This document shows, piece after piece, positions 1 to 9,552 of a DNA stretch of 10,505 bases. The position numbers were made by a program, and so were the translations under genes. The notes beneath the pieces were generated by a model that was not told where the DNA came from, ran no database searches, and was given only the letters and a program-made list of their open reading frames with translations. Position 1 is the first letter of the stretch. Each line of letters starts with the position of its first letter. This DNA is from Acephala macrosclerotiorum (lineage: Eukaryota; Ascomycota; Leotiomycetes; Helotiales; Mollisiaceae), in contig MU119994.1 in the NCBI GenBank assembly GCA_014904845.1, positions 1 through 10,505 on the forward strand, read 5' to 3'.

Positions 1-253
1 TGAAAATTTAATAAAAATATTTAAATATTATAATACAAAAAATAATTTTAAATACAATTAATAATTTACTATTTTTTAGTTTATTTAAATTATTTATAAA
101 AAAAATTCAATAAAAAATATATACAATTATTGAAAAAACTTATATCGAATTTCAATTTTCGATTTTATATATTATTTAAATTTAAAAAATTTAATAAATA
201 TTTATATTAAAATTTTTAATTTAAATAAACGATTTTATTAAAAAATTAAAAAG

Positions 254-268
254 TTTTTTTTTTTTTTT
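254..268 (+). repeat. T15 homopolymer run
   Basis: Fifteen consecutive T residues lie between AAG and G. A run this long is prone to slippage and length error. There is no G/C-rich stem upstream, so nothing suggests an intrinsic terminator. Confidence 0.85.
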
Positions 269-574
269 GTATTATTTAATAATCTAAAAATTGTTTTAAA
301 CGCTAATACTATAAAAATATTTTAAAAATTGAATAAAATTATAATTTTTATAAATTAAAATTAAAATTAATTTATTTTTTTATAAAAATATAAATGAAAA
401 AAATATAATAATATAAAAAAAAGCGAATATAAAGTTTTATATAATTTAATATTAATTAAATTTTCATAAAATATATTATTAATTATTCAAAAAAATACAA
501 TAAAAACTAATATTGTATATAATAATTAATAAAATAAACAATATTATTTTAAGTATTTTAAACGAATAAAAAAT

Positions 575-592
575 GAAAAAATCGATTTTTTC
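575..592. repeat. 18-bp perfect palindrome centred on TCGA
   Basis: The sequence is G, six A, TCGA, six T, C, and it reads identically on both strands. It is notable mainly because four of its 18 bases are G/C in a background below 10% G+C. It could be a binding site or a cruciform, but AT-rich DNA yields palindromes of this size by chance, so no function is claimed. Confidence 0.7.
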
Positions 593-2045
593 GTTAATTA
601 TTTTTTCGTAGATTGTTATTTACTTATAAATAAATTAATCAATTGTAAATATTATTATTGGAAAAACGATTAATAGTATTATAATTTCTAGAATTATAAT
701 TGATTTTTACGATTATTTATATTTAAAAATAATTGATATTAATATAATCAAATTATAAAATAAGTAATTAAAAGATTTTTTGATTACAATTTTAATAAAC
801 GCTTTAAAAATATACAAAAAATTTAAGAATTTGTTTAATTTATTACTCAAAAAAAAAGTAAAATTAATATTAATAAAAAAATCTTGAAAAAATCAAATTT
901 ATTATTATATATTTTCAATAATAATAATATTAACATTTAAAGTTTTAATAGAATGATTATTAATAAATTTTATAAAAAATTGCTAATAAATACAATAATA
1001 ATAAATATAATAATAACGAGTAAATCGAAAAATAAAATTTAAAGTATATAAAAAAATTTTCAACGAAAAATAAAAATACAAAAAAAGTATTTAAAAATCG
1101 AATTAAAATAACAAATTTTACAAAGTACTTAAAACGAAAAACGAAAAAAAATAAATATAAATCAATTAAAAAATAAAACTTTAAAATAACAATTCGATAT
1201 TAAAAATAATAATTTTATTAATAAAATTTTATCGTAAAAACGTTTTAAAAATATAATATCGTTTTTAAAAATTTAAAAAAAAAATGAAAATAATTATTAA
1301 TACTTTGAAAATATTGAATTTTATTATAATAATTATTAATCAATAATAAAAAAATAATATTTATTATTTGATTTTAATAAATATTAAAAACTATTGATTT
1401 TATAAAACAATTTTTTTAAAATTTTTATAAAATATTTGAAAAAACGAATTAATTTATTTTTATTATTAAAAACTTTGTAATATTCGAAATTAATTTTATA
1501 AAAATCGATTTTTTATTATTAATTAAAAAATTTTTTTTTTTATTATTTTTAAATTATATTTTAATTTATTTGAATTAATTGATTCGAATAAAAAATATAA
1601 AATACTAAATATTAAAATAAAATACTATATTATTTTTACGTATATAATTCGAGATTTCGATAATATTATTATAAACGTTAAAAATTTTTAATTATTTATT
1701 ACTATTGAATAAAACTTTGAATTCGTTGAAATAATAATTATAAAAATAAAAATTAAATATGAAATTGAATATAAAATTTTTTTTTTTAAAATAATTATTC
1801 GTTATTATAATAAAAATATAAATTAAATATAGAAATAATAATTCGTAGAATAACGTATTTCGAGATTTCAAAGATTTCAATTTTATTTGTACAATTATAA
1901 TTATTTTTTTTTGAAAAATTTATTTGTATTAAACTATTAAAAATCGTTATATTTGTATATATTCTCGAGTTAAAAAAATATCGAAAAAAGAATATAATGT
2001 GAGAAATTAAATATTAATATTATTAAAAAATAATATAATATTAAA

Positions 2046-2055
2046 ATTCGCGAAT
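2046..2055. repeat. ATTCGCGAAT palindrome
   Basis: This is a 10-bp perfect palindrome with a CGCG core. The same TTCGCGAA core recurs at 8273-8280, and the shorter TCGCGA occurs near 2959-2964. GpC steps are otherwise very rare outside the island at 8951-9670, so these may be surviving CpG pairs. No known site is recognised. Confidence 0.6.
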
Positions 2056-2077
2056 AGTTTTTATATTTTAATAAATT

Positions 2078-2112
2078 TTTTTTATTTTTAATTTTTTATT
2101 TTTAATTTTTAA
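2078..2112 (+). repeat. 14-bp T-rich tandem repeat, 2.5 copies
   Basis: The unit TTTTTTATTTTTAA occurs at 2078-2091 and again without mismatch at 2092-2105, followed by a 7-bp partial unit at 2106-2112. It is a simple slippage-type minisatellite with no coding content. Confidence 0.75.
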
Positions 2113-3025
2113 TATTATTTTATATAAAATAAATACGATTAAAATAAGTATTATTAATTTAAAAAAAAATATAAATAAAATAATATAAAAAATAAAATTA
2201 TTTTTTTCGATTTTTTATAAAATTAATTTTTTTTTGATAAAAAAAAAATAAATAAAATTTTAAATAAAAAAATTTTCAATAAAAAAATAAAAAAATATTT
2301 TTTTATAATAATATTATTATTTTTAAATATAAACATTAAAAAAAGATATTTAAAAAGCGATATAAAATACTAATTATTTTATTTTATTAAAAAAAATAAA
2401 ATCAAAAAATAGTTTTATTATTAAATAATTTAAATTTAAAATTATTTAATATAAACGTTAATACGATATATAAATTCAAATTTAAAAAAGTACAATTTGT
2501 CGATTTAATTAATAAAATTGAAAAAATTTTTAAAAAATAAAAAAATTGATTTAAATAATTTAAAATGTAAAAAATATTTTAAAAGTATATTAAAAAATAT
2601 ATAAAATATTTATTATTGTAAATTATTTCGATATTAAAAAAATTATAATTTATTTTTAAATAATTAATATTTTTATTTGTTGAAAATTGATTATAAAAAT
2701 TTGAAAAAAAAATATTCAATAAAATAATATTTAATTGTAAAAAAACAATAATATTTAATTAAAAATTTTTTTTTAAAATTTATAAAAATATTAATTCGTT
2801 TATTTGTATTAAAATAATTTAATATATAATATAATAAAAAAAAAGTTTTTATTATTTTAAAATTTTATTTTTAATTATAGTAAAAATATTTTAAAAACGA
2901 TTCAATTGTAAAATACTTGAAAAAAACAATAATTTTTATTGAAATTTATAGTTTTTAATCGCGAAAAAAACTATTAAAATTTATTAATTAATTAATACGA
3001 TTATAAAAATAAATTTAATTATTTT

Positions 3026-3044
3026 AAAAAACGTTAATATATTT
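3026..3044 (+). repeat. Dispersed 19-bp direct repeat, copy 1
   Basis: The word A6-CGTTAATATATTT is found here and again without mismatch at 7706-7724. The core AAACGTTAA also appears in looser form elsewhere, for example around 1674-1682 and 2453-2461. The copies may be remnants of one repeat family or a favoured CpG context in decayed DNA. Confidence 0.6.
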
Positions 3045-3053
3045 TTTTTTATA

Positions 3054-3077
3054 AATAAATTTTTTAAAAAATTTATT
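3054..3077. repeat. 24-bp perfect AT palindrome
   Basis: This is a perfect self-complementary stretch with twelve-base arms, centred on T6A6. It contains no G or C. A few palindromes of this size are expected by chance in 10 kb of this composition, so it is recorded as structure only. Confidence 0.65.
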
Positions 3078-3214
3078 AAATATTTTTATATTTTTTTAAT
3101 AAATTTTTTTTTAAATATAATTAATTTTATAATTTTATTAAAATTTCTATAAATAATAATATCGTTTTAAAAAATAATTAATTTTATAATTTAATTTATT
3201 CGAATTATTATAAT

Positions 3215-3242
3215 AATTTTAAAAAACGTGTTTTTTAAAATT
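3215..3242. repeat. 13-bp inverted repeat with 2-nt spacer
   Basis: Arms at 3215-3227 and 3230-3242 are perfectly complementary, with GT at 3228-3229 between them. The left arm lies within the word ATTTTAAAAAACGT, which occurs three times in this neighbourhood (3021-3034, 3216-3229, 3451-3464). This hints at a decayed local repeat. No protein-binding or terminator role can be argued. Confidence 0.6.
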
Positions 3243-4421
3243 GTAATATTATTTTTAAATAATATAAAAATTAAAATTTTTTATACGAATTACGATAATA
3301 AATTAATATTTTTAAAGATTTATTAATTTGTTTTTGAATATATTTAAAATTTAAATAAAACGTTAAATCGAATCGAGAAAATTCAAATTTATATAAAGTT
3401 TAAATTATAATTTTATTAGAATAAAATAATTATTATTAGTTTCGTTTATAATTTTAAAAAACGTTTTTTTAAAAATATAAAAATTATTAAAATTTTAAAA
3501 TAAATTAAATATAATAATATTTTTAAAATTAAAATTTTTATTGAAATTTGTATTTATTATAAAATATAAATTCAATATTTTAATATTATTATTGAATTAT
3601 TATATTGATTAATTAAAAAAAAAAAATTTTTCAAATAAAAAAAAAATAAAAAATCGTTATAATATTTTTATAAAATAAATTTACGACGATTTTAATATTT
3701 TGTAAAATTTATTATGATTTTATTAATAAATAGAAAATGATTATTTTAAATATTGATATTAATTAGTAAAAGTATAAAAAGATATTCGATTAATATAACG
3801 ACAAAAAACGAAAACGAGTAATTCGATACGAATTAAAACTTTAAAATATTATTAAACGAAATTATAATACGATAAAAAAAGAGTATTAAAAATTTTTAAA
3901 ATATTTTTATAAATTACGATTTTAATTATATAGTATTTATTTTATTTTTAAAACGAATATTAATATATTTATCGTTTAATTAAATCGAATAATAATAAAT
4001 TTTTTTAATATTTTGATTATTTATTAATTCGTTTAAATACAATTATTCGATTTCGAAATTAAATATATTAAAAAAAGTATTTATATTATTATAAACGAAT
4101 TATTTAGAAAATTGTAAATAGAAAACGATAATTCAAAAAAAAAAAATAAATATCGACGAATTTATTATAATCGAATTTAATTATATTAAAATAATTTTAA
4201 TTTCGATTTAAAAACGTAAAATTAATCGAAAAATTAAAAATAAATTATTTATAATTAAAAATAAATATATAAAACGAGAATATTTATTTGAATTATTAGA
4301 TTAAATTGAAAGAAATTTTTTTAAATTCAATATTTTTGATTTTTAATTTTCAATATTGATTATATTTTTTGTATATATTATATTAATTACTTTTTTTAAA
4401 ATTAATAAACTATCGAATAAG

Positions 4422-4450
4422 AATAATAATAATAATAATATTTTTTTTTT
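4422..4450 (+). repeat. AAT microsatellite followed by T10
   Basis: About six AAT/ATA triplets occupy 4422-4440, followed at once by ten T's at 4441-4450 and further AAT triplets. It is a simple sequence repeat with no gene context. Confidence 0.75.
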
Positions 4451-6220
4451 AATAATAATTATTCGAATTATTTTTAAAATATTATTTAGTATTTAATAAT
4501 TTTAAAACGATTAAAATAATTTTCAAAAATAAAATTTCGCAAATTAATTCGAAAATTCGTCGATTATAATATTTGAAACAAAGTATTATAAAAAAATATT
4601 ATTAAATTTTATTTATTTCGATTTGTTTTAAACGATTTAAAATAACGTATAATAATTATAATTGAACTATATAATAAACTCGAATATACTAAAAAAAAAA
4701 ATATTTATTATCGAATAATTAATCGATATTATTAAAAAAAATATTATAAAAACATTTAAAATTTTATAGTAAATTACAATAATTATTAATATAAAAACAA
4801 AAAAAAATACGAAAAAACTTAATATTTTCAAAAAATAATTTTATTATTTTATTGTATTAAAATAAATATAATTAAATTTTTACAATATAAAATATTTAAT
4901 AATTTAATTATAATATAAAATAATTTTTTCGATTAAATTAAATTCAAATTAATAAAAAATTCGATTTTTAAAAAAATTATTAAATTTATTTATAATAATA
5001 TTATTTATAAATACAATATTTTCGATTATATAAAATTAAATAAAAAATTCAAATTTAAAAAAATATTATTAAAAAATTAAATAAATTCGAAATTTAATAA
5101 ATTATTATTTTTATATATAATTCGAAAATAAATAAAATAATTAAATAAAAATATTAATTTATTATTATCGTATTAATTACTTTGATAAAAAAAAACAAAA
5201 AAAATTAATTGAAATATTTATTAATTATTCTTTTTACGAATCGAACGATTATTTATAAATTAATTAAATATATATTATTTTATATAATTTATAATAAAAA
5301 AATTGTTTTATTTATTGAAATTCGATTTTTTATTTCAAAAATTCTCGATTAAAACGAAATATATAATCGAATAAAGTTTTTTGAATTAAAAATTCAATAG
5401 ATTAAAATATAAAACGAGAATATAAAAAAAATAAAATTAAAAAAAAAATAAAATTGTAAATAAAATCAAATATATTTTAACGTTTATTATTAAATACAAA
5501 AAAAATTAATTCGAAAATTTTTTTTTATTTTAATATATAATATTAAATTTATTAATTAAAATATATTTAAAAATATTAAATTATTATATAAATAATTAAA
5601 TTTATATTGAATTTATTAAATAAATTAATTAAAAAAAAATTATTTGTTTAAAAAAATAAATAAAACAATAATTTGAAAATTATATATTAAAAATCGTTTA
5701 AAGAAATTTATTAAAAAAAATAAATATTAAAATTTTTTAAATAATAATAATAATAAAAATATTATTAAATTTATTGATTTTAATAATAATAAAAATATAA
5801 ATATAAAAAAAAAAATAATTAAAAAATTTCGTAATAAATAAAATATTTAAAAAATTGAAAAAAAAATTAAAATTATAATTTGTATTTTTAAATTTAATAA
5901 AATTAATAAAAACAAATATATACGATTTTTTGAAAATTAAATAAATAAAAAAAATTCGTTAAATTTTAAAATGATAATAATTTTTTAATTAAAAAAAAAA
6001 TAATTTTTTTTTTTATTTATAATAATTTTATTTTTTTATTATTTTTTTTTTAAAATATTTTTATTTATTTTAATAGATTTTATTTACGTTTTAAAAGTTT
6101 TATTTTTTTTTATTATAATTAAAACGATTTTATTATATAAAAAAATAAAATTATATTATTTTTTTTTTTTTTAAAAATTTTAAAAAATTTTAATTTTTAA
6201 AATTTACAAAAATTTTTTTT

Positions 6221-6290
6221 TAATATATTCGAGTATTTTTAAATATATTTCGATATATTTAAATATATTTTAATTATATTTAATTGTATT
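6221..6290 (+). repeat. 10-bp-period degenerate tandem repeat
   Basis: Seven consecutive decamers align to the consensus AAATATATTT. Those at 6241-6250 and 6261-6270 are identical, and 6251-6260 differs only in starting CG. The flanking decamers at 6221, 6271 and 6281 keep a TATATT- or TNTATT-like core; that at 6231 is the weakest. A 10-bp period is close to one helical turn, so the tract may be curved, but it is probably a decayed short tandem array. Confidence 0.6.
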
Positions 6291-6719
6291 ATAAAAAAAT
6301 AAAAAATATTGAATTGTTTTTTAGAATTATAAAATATTAAATTTTTTATATTCAAAATCAAATTACGTATTAAATTAATTCGAATACGAATTAATAATAT
6401 TATTTTATTATAATATTCAAATTATATAAACGTTTATTAATATAATATTTATTATAATTTATAAAAAAACTTTTTTTAATTTTGTTTTTTTTTTTTTTAA
6501 AAATTTTAATTTTTTTTTAATATTATTTATTTATTTTTTATTTTTTTAATATTTTAATTTATATTATTTTATATATAAACAATTTTATTAATTGAATATA
6601 TTTTATTTATTTAAATATTTTGCGATAATTTTTTTTAAGAATTTATATATATTTTTTTTATAAAAACAATTTATAAATATATTTTTTTTTTATTTTTATT
6701 TTTTTAAAATTTATTTAAT

Positions 6720-6733
6720 ACGTTTTATAAGAA
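6720..6733 (+). repeat. Dispersed repeat ACGTTTTATAAGAA, copy 1
   Basis: This 14-bp word recurs exactly at 8461-8474. Both copies are preceded by an AATTTATT-like sequence, so about 30 bp look related with small gaps. A short variant, ACGTTTTATA, forms one arm of the hairpin at 7590-7612. This is weak evidence for shared ancestry between the segments. Confidence 0.45.
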
Positions 6734-7589
6734 ATTAATATAAAATCGTTTATTTAAAACTTTTAAAATTTTTTATTTAAAATTAATATTATAATATTTT
6801 AATTATATATATTAATATATTTTAAAATTTTTTTTTATAAAAATAAATAAATTTTATAATTTTCAATTATTTAAAACGTAAAAATATTTATTTGCTTTTT
6901 TTGTATAATTTTTTTATAAATATAAAAATTTATAATTTTTTTTTAATTTTATTAATAAATTTTTTTTTTTAAATTTATACGTTTTTTATTTTTAAAATTT
7001 AATTAATTTATTATATTATTTTTTTACGTATAAATTTTATAATTTTAATTTTTATTTTTAAAATTCTTATAATATTATTATTATATTTCAAAAAAATATT
7101 TTATTAAATCTCGAAAATATAAATTTTATATATAAAAAACGAAATAAATATAATTATAATATATTTATATAAATCGTATAATACGATTTCGATAATTTAT
7201 AAAAAATTATTAATAAATTATTATTTGAAAAAAAATAATTACAATTAATAATATTAATAATAAATTTATAAAAATTAAAAACGTAATAAAAAAACTTTTA
7301 ATTAAATAAAAAAAAAATATAAAATAATATTATTTTGAAATTTTTTAAAAAATTTTTAAAATAATATATAATTTTAAATAAAAAATTTTTTTTAAAATAA
7401 ATAAAATAAAAAAATTATATATTATATTTTAATAAATTCGATTTAATTTGATTAAAACTTTTAATAATATATTTAAATATTATAATTAAAATTTTTTTTT
7501 CGAATTTAAATATTTTAATAATTTATTAAAAATTTTATTAATAAATTTTATAATAAATATATATATTAAAAACTCGAATAAATATTTTA

Positions 7590-7612
7590 TATAAAACGTT
7601 TTACGTTTTATA
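7590..7612. repeat. 10-bp stem, 3-nt loop inverted repeat
   Basis: TATAAAACGT at 7590-7599 and ACGTTTTATA at 7603-7612 are exact reverse complements around TTT. The stem has only two G/C pairs and no following U tract typical of an intrinsic terminator. No adjacent gene gives it a role. Confidence 0.6.
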
Positions 7613-7705
7613 AAATTATTAAAATTATTAATATAATTATTATTGAGAGAAATAAAACTTATAATATATTATTTATAAAAATATTTTTTCAATTTATCGA
7701 TTATA

Positions 7706-7724
7706 AAAAAACGTTAATATATTT
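7706..7724 (+). repeat. Dispersed 19-bp direct repeat, copy 2
   Basis: This is an exact copy of the word at 3026-3044 (A6-CGTTAATATATTT), 4.7 kb away. Outside the match the flanks differ except for general AT richness. Confidence 0.6.
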
Positions 7725-7968
7725 AAAAAATATAAATAACAATTTAATAATTATAAATTTAAATAAAATAAAATTAATAAAATTACGTTTTATATTTTAT
7801 TTTTACGAATTTTTAATAATTAAAAAATATATTAAAAATCTTTTTTTAATTTTTGTAAATAAATTTAAAAAATAATCAATTATTATTATTAATAATATAA
7901 ATATTTAAAACGTTAAATTTCAAAAAATTATTAATATTAATATTTTATTTTTTTAATCAATTTTATTA

Positions 7969-7969
<1 letters not shown>

Positions 7970-8007
<38 letters not shown>

Positions 8008-8038
8008 GATAATAATATTAATAATATTATTATTATTA
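7970..8038. repeat. TAA microsatellite with inverted ATT partner
   Basis: About a dozen TAA triplets run from 7970 to about 8005. They are followed by CGAT and then by AAT/ATTA words ending in ATTATTATTA near 8038. The second half is partly complementary to the first, so the segment can fold back. It is a simple sequence repeat, probably polymorphic in length. Confidence 0.8.
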
Positions 8039-8210
8039 GTTTTTTTATATAAAATTTTTTATTTTTTCAAATTTTTTAAATTTTGTAAATTTTTCGATTT
8101 ATTTTTTTATTTATTTCGATTTTTATATTAATTAAACTTAAAAAATCTATTGTTAATAATAAAAAATATTATAATATATTTATATTTATATTAAAAAAAT
8201 ATAAATTTAT

Positions 8211-8272
8211 TATTATTTTATTATAATTTAATATTATTTTATTATAATTTAATATTATTTTATTTTAATTAA
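8211..8272 (+). repeat. 21-bp tandem repeat, about three copies
   Basis: Copies at 8211-8231 and 8232-8252 are identical over 21 bp (they begin TATTATTTTATTATAA). A third copy at 8253-8272 keeps the first 12 bases and then diverges into TTTAATTAA. It is a short minisatellite with no coding or regulatory role visible. Confidence 0.8.
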
Positions 8273-8282
8273 TTCGCGAATT
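8271..8282. repeat. AATTCGCGAATT palindrome
   Basis: This 12-bp perfect palindrome sits directly after the 21-bp tandem repeat. The flanks (TTAATT before, TTAATTAA after) extend the symmetry imperfectly. It shares the TTCGCGAA core with the palindrome at 2046-2055. Confidence 0.6.
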
Positions 8283-8460
8283 TTAATTAAATAATATATA
8301 TTTAATAATTAATTATATATATAATATAAATAATATTTAAAAATTAAATATTATTTTTTTTAATATTTTAAATTTCGTTAATTGTATTAAAATTTTAAAT
8401 ATTATTTATAATATTTATAAATATTTATTTATTAAACAATTTTATTGAATTTATTATATA

Positions 8461-8474
8461 ACGTTTTATAAGAA
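8461..8474 (+). repeat. Dispersed repeat ACGTTTTATAAGAA, copy 2
   Basis: This is an exact match to 6720-6733, with loosely similar upstream sequence. It is short and could be coincidental, although the CpG makes chance less likely than for a pure A/T word. Confidence 0.45.
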
Positions 8475-8770
8475 TTTCAATTTATATTTTAAAAATAATA
8501 AAAAATAAATTGAAATTATAAAAATACAATTATTCAAAATTTATAAATTGTATATTAAAAAAAAAATTTTTTTATTTATTTAAATTTATTTTAATACTCG
8601 TTTTTAATTTATAAATATTTTTATTATTTTTCAATATAAATTAAAAATATTAATAAAAAATCGATTTTAATTTTTACGAATTTTTATTATTTTTATTTTT
8701 ATTTTCTCGATTAAATCGTTTATTAATTTAAAAATTATAATAATTTTTATTTTATAAAATTTTTTCAAAT

Positions 8771-8788
8771 AAAAAAAAAAAAAAAAAA
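8771..8788 (+). repeat. A18 homopolymer run
   Basis: Eighteen consecutive A's are followed by TTTATTA and a run of nine T's. It lies about 160 bp left of the composition island. It could be a poly(A) relic of a retroelement, but nothing upstream resembles an element body, so it is recorded as a homopolymer only. Confidence 0.75.
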
Positions 8789-8988
8789 TTTATTATTTTT
8801 TTTTAAAGAAATTAATATATTAAAATTTTATTATCGATAAACTTTTTTCAATAAATTTTTTTTTTTATATAATATATATTTTCTTTTTATCGTTCAATTT
8901 TTGTAAATAGATTTTAAATTATAATTATTTATTAGAAAAAAATTTTATATACTAATTGATTGCCAATAGTACCAGCGGCTTACTAATG

Positions 8989-8996
8989 GCGCGCGC
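8989..8996. repeat. GCGCGCGC run
   Basis: Four consecutive GC dinucleotides lie at the start of the island, within GGCGCGCGCT. This alternating purine-pyrimidine CG stretch is striking in a window where GpC steps are nearly absent. No function is assigned. Confidence 0.7.
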
Positions 8997-9081
8997 TACG
9001 CAATTATTGCATGTCTAAAACTTTGGCGCCCAATGATAATCGATTAGCAAATAGATCTAGACTTATAAGAACATTAAAACT

Positions 9082-9118
9082 CTCGGCTCTCGGCGACTAT
9101 AGACGGCTGCGCTCGGCC
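9082..9118 (+). repeat. CTCGGC short direct repeats
   Basis: CTCGGCT at 9082-9088 is followed directly by CTCGGCG at 9089-9095, and CTCGGCC appears at 9112-9118, with a related ACGGCTG at 9103-9109. This is the most G+C-rich part of the island. It may be a short tandem motif of the original element. Confidence 0.55.
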
Positions 9119-9190
9119 CTTATGCAATCACACTTAATCAATTGAGTCGCTCAGTCTCTAAGTGCCTCAATCTAAACTCTCAATATCGAG

Positions 9191-9212
9191 CAGCGTAGCG
9201 CAGCGCAGCGCA
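9191..9212 (+). repeat. CAGCG pentamer tandem repeat
   Basis: Four pentamers, CAGCG-TAGCG-CAGCG-CAGCG, are followed by CA. The second unit differs by one C-to-T change at a non-CpG C. It is a short slippage array within the island. Confidence 0.75.
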
Positions 9213-9268
9213 ATGTAACTACTACTCGCATGCTTAATCGGTATTTCTACTCGTGTAAACTTTGCTTG

Positions 9269-9280
9269 AATCGATCGATT
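9269..9280. repeat. AATCGATCGATT palindrome
   Basis: This is a perfect 12-bp palindrome with two overlapping TCGA cores. A second CpG palindrome, GCGATCGC, lies at 9379-9386. No binding factor is inferred. Confidence 0.6.
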
Positions 9281-9552
9281 CTACGATCAGATTTCAAATA
9301 GCGTTAATATTTTCAATTTTCATTCTTATCTATTTGCATGATTTATAAAACGATGAAAATCTATTAATCGAATAAAGCGCGATCGCTAGTCTGCATATAA
9401 ATCTTAATGAAGAATACTAAAATTCAATAAATTCTAATTTTATAATTTAATATTTCAATGCGCGCTCGATAGATTTATTTGAAACTTTTATAATAAACTA
9501 AATAAGTATTATAGATTATAAATTTCAAATATTTAAGTATTTAATTTTAAAC

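Larger units (their letters stand above)
1..5985. other. Extremely AT-rich non-coding block, left part
   Basis: There is no supportable gene in this stretch. It consists of A/T homopolymer runs and short AT words broken by isolated G/C, most of it CpG within TCGA, ACGA, ACGT or TCGT. In 3781-4260, 23 of 27 C's are followed by G, against about 1.9 CpG expected from base composition. No CC was seen, and the only GG noticed is at 660-661. Stops TAA and TAG are frequent in every frame. Several sub-stretches are A-biased on this strand, for example 1000-1200 and 4680-5980. The likely origin is heavily mutated repeat DNA (a RIP-type AT-isochore in a fungus); an AT-extreme genome spacer is the alternative. 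The absence of genes is well supported, but the origin is inferred. Confidence 0.8.
5986..7080 (+). other. Strongly T-biased tract without genes
   Basis: The strand bias flips near 5985. Positions 5821-5880 hold 38 A to 19 T, while 6001-6060 hold 16 A to 44 T and 6481-6540 hold 14 A to 45 T. The tract is a succession of 6-14 base T runs with interspersed TTA/ATT and very few G/C (19 in 420 bases at 6481-6900). It holds no ORF and no recognisable RNA. It could be a decayed poly(A)-type or pyrimidine-rich element, or a nucleosome-disfavouring region, but it is not identifiable. Confidence 0.65.
7081..8950. other. AT-rich non-coding block, middle part
   Basis: No gene is visible. Base use returns to a roughly balanced A/T mix with scattered CpG. 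Contents include a CpG-containing hairpin (7590-7612), copy 2 of the 19-bp repeat (7706-7724), a TAA microsatellite (7970-8005), a 21-bp tandem repeat (8211-8272), a CGCG palindrome (8271-8282) and an A18 run (8771-8788). The block ends abruptly at the composition island. Confidence 0.75.

Noticed and set aside
1692..1880. A 62-codon minus-strand reading frame with a TTG start
   Set aside because: The translation is almost only F, I, L, Y, N and K, as any T/A-rich DNA gives. The hydrophobic stretch follows from TTT, ATT and TTA codons. There is no ATG, no ribosome binding site, no neighbouring gene and no domain. One open frame of this size is expected by chance in 10 kb.
3054..3077. 24-bp perfect A/T palindrome as a possible regulatory or origin site
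   Set aside because: With about 95% A/T, a few 12-bp-arm palindromes are expected by chance in 10 kb. It has no G/C and no context. It is kept as a structural note only.
3215..3242. Inverted repeat as a transcription terminator
   Set aside because: The stem is nearly all A/T, there is no upstream gene, and T runs are everywhere, so a stem followed by T's carries no information here.
7970..8038. Microsatellite plus inverted partner as a CRISPR-like or iteron array
   Set aside because: The unit is a 3-bp triplet without spacers. It is an ordinary simple sequence repeat.
8771..8788. A18 run as the poly(A) tail of a retroposed element ending near the island
   Set aside because: Runs of 8-15 A or T are common throughout the window, and nothing adjacent resembles a retroelement body or a target-site duplication.
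8950..9300. tRNA, rRNA or other structured RNA gene inside the island
   Set aside because: No GGTTCGAATCC-type arm, cloverleaf pairing, CCA end or recognisable rRNA motif was found by eye. A covariance-model search would be needed to exclude unfamiliar RNAs.
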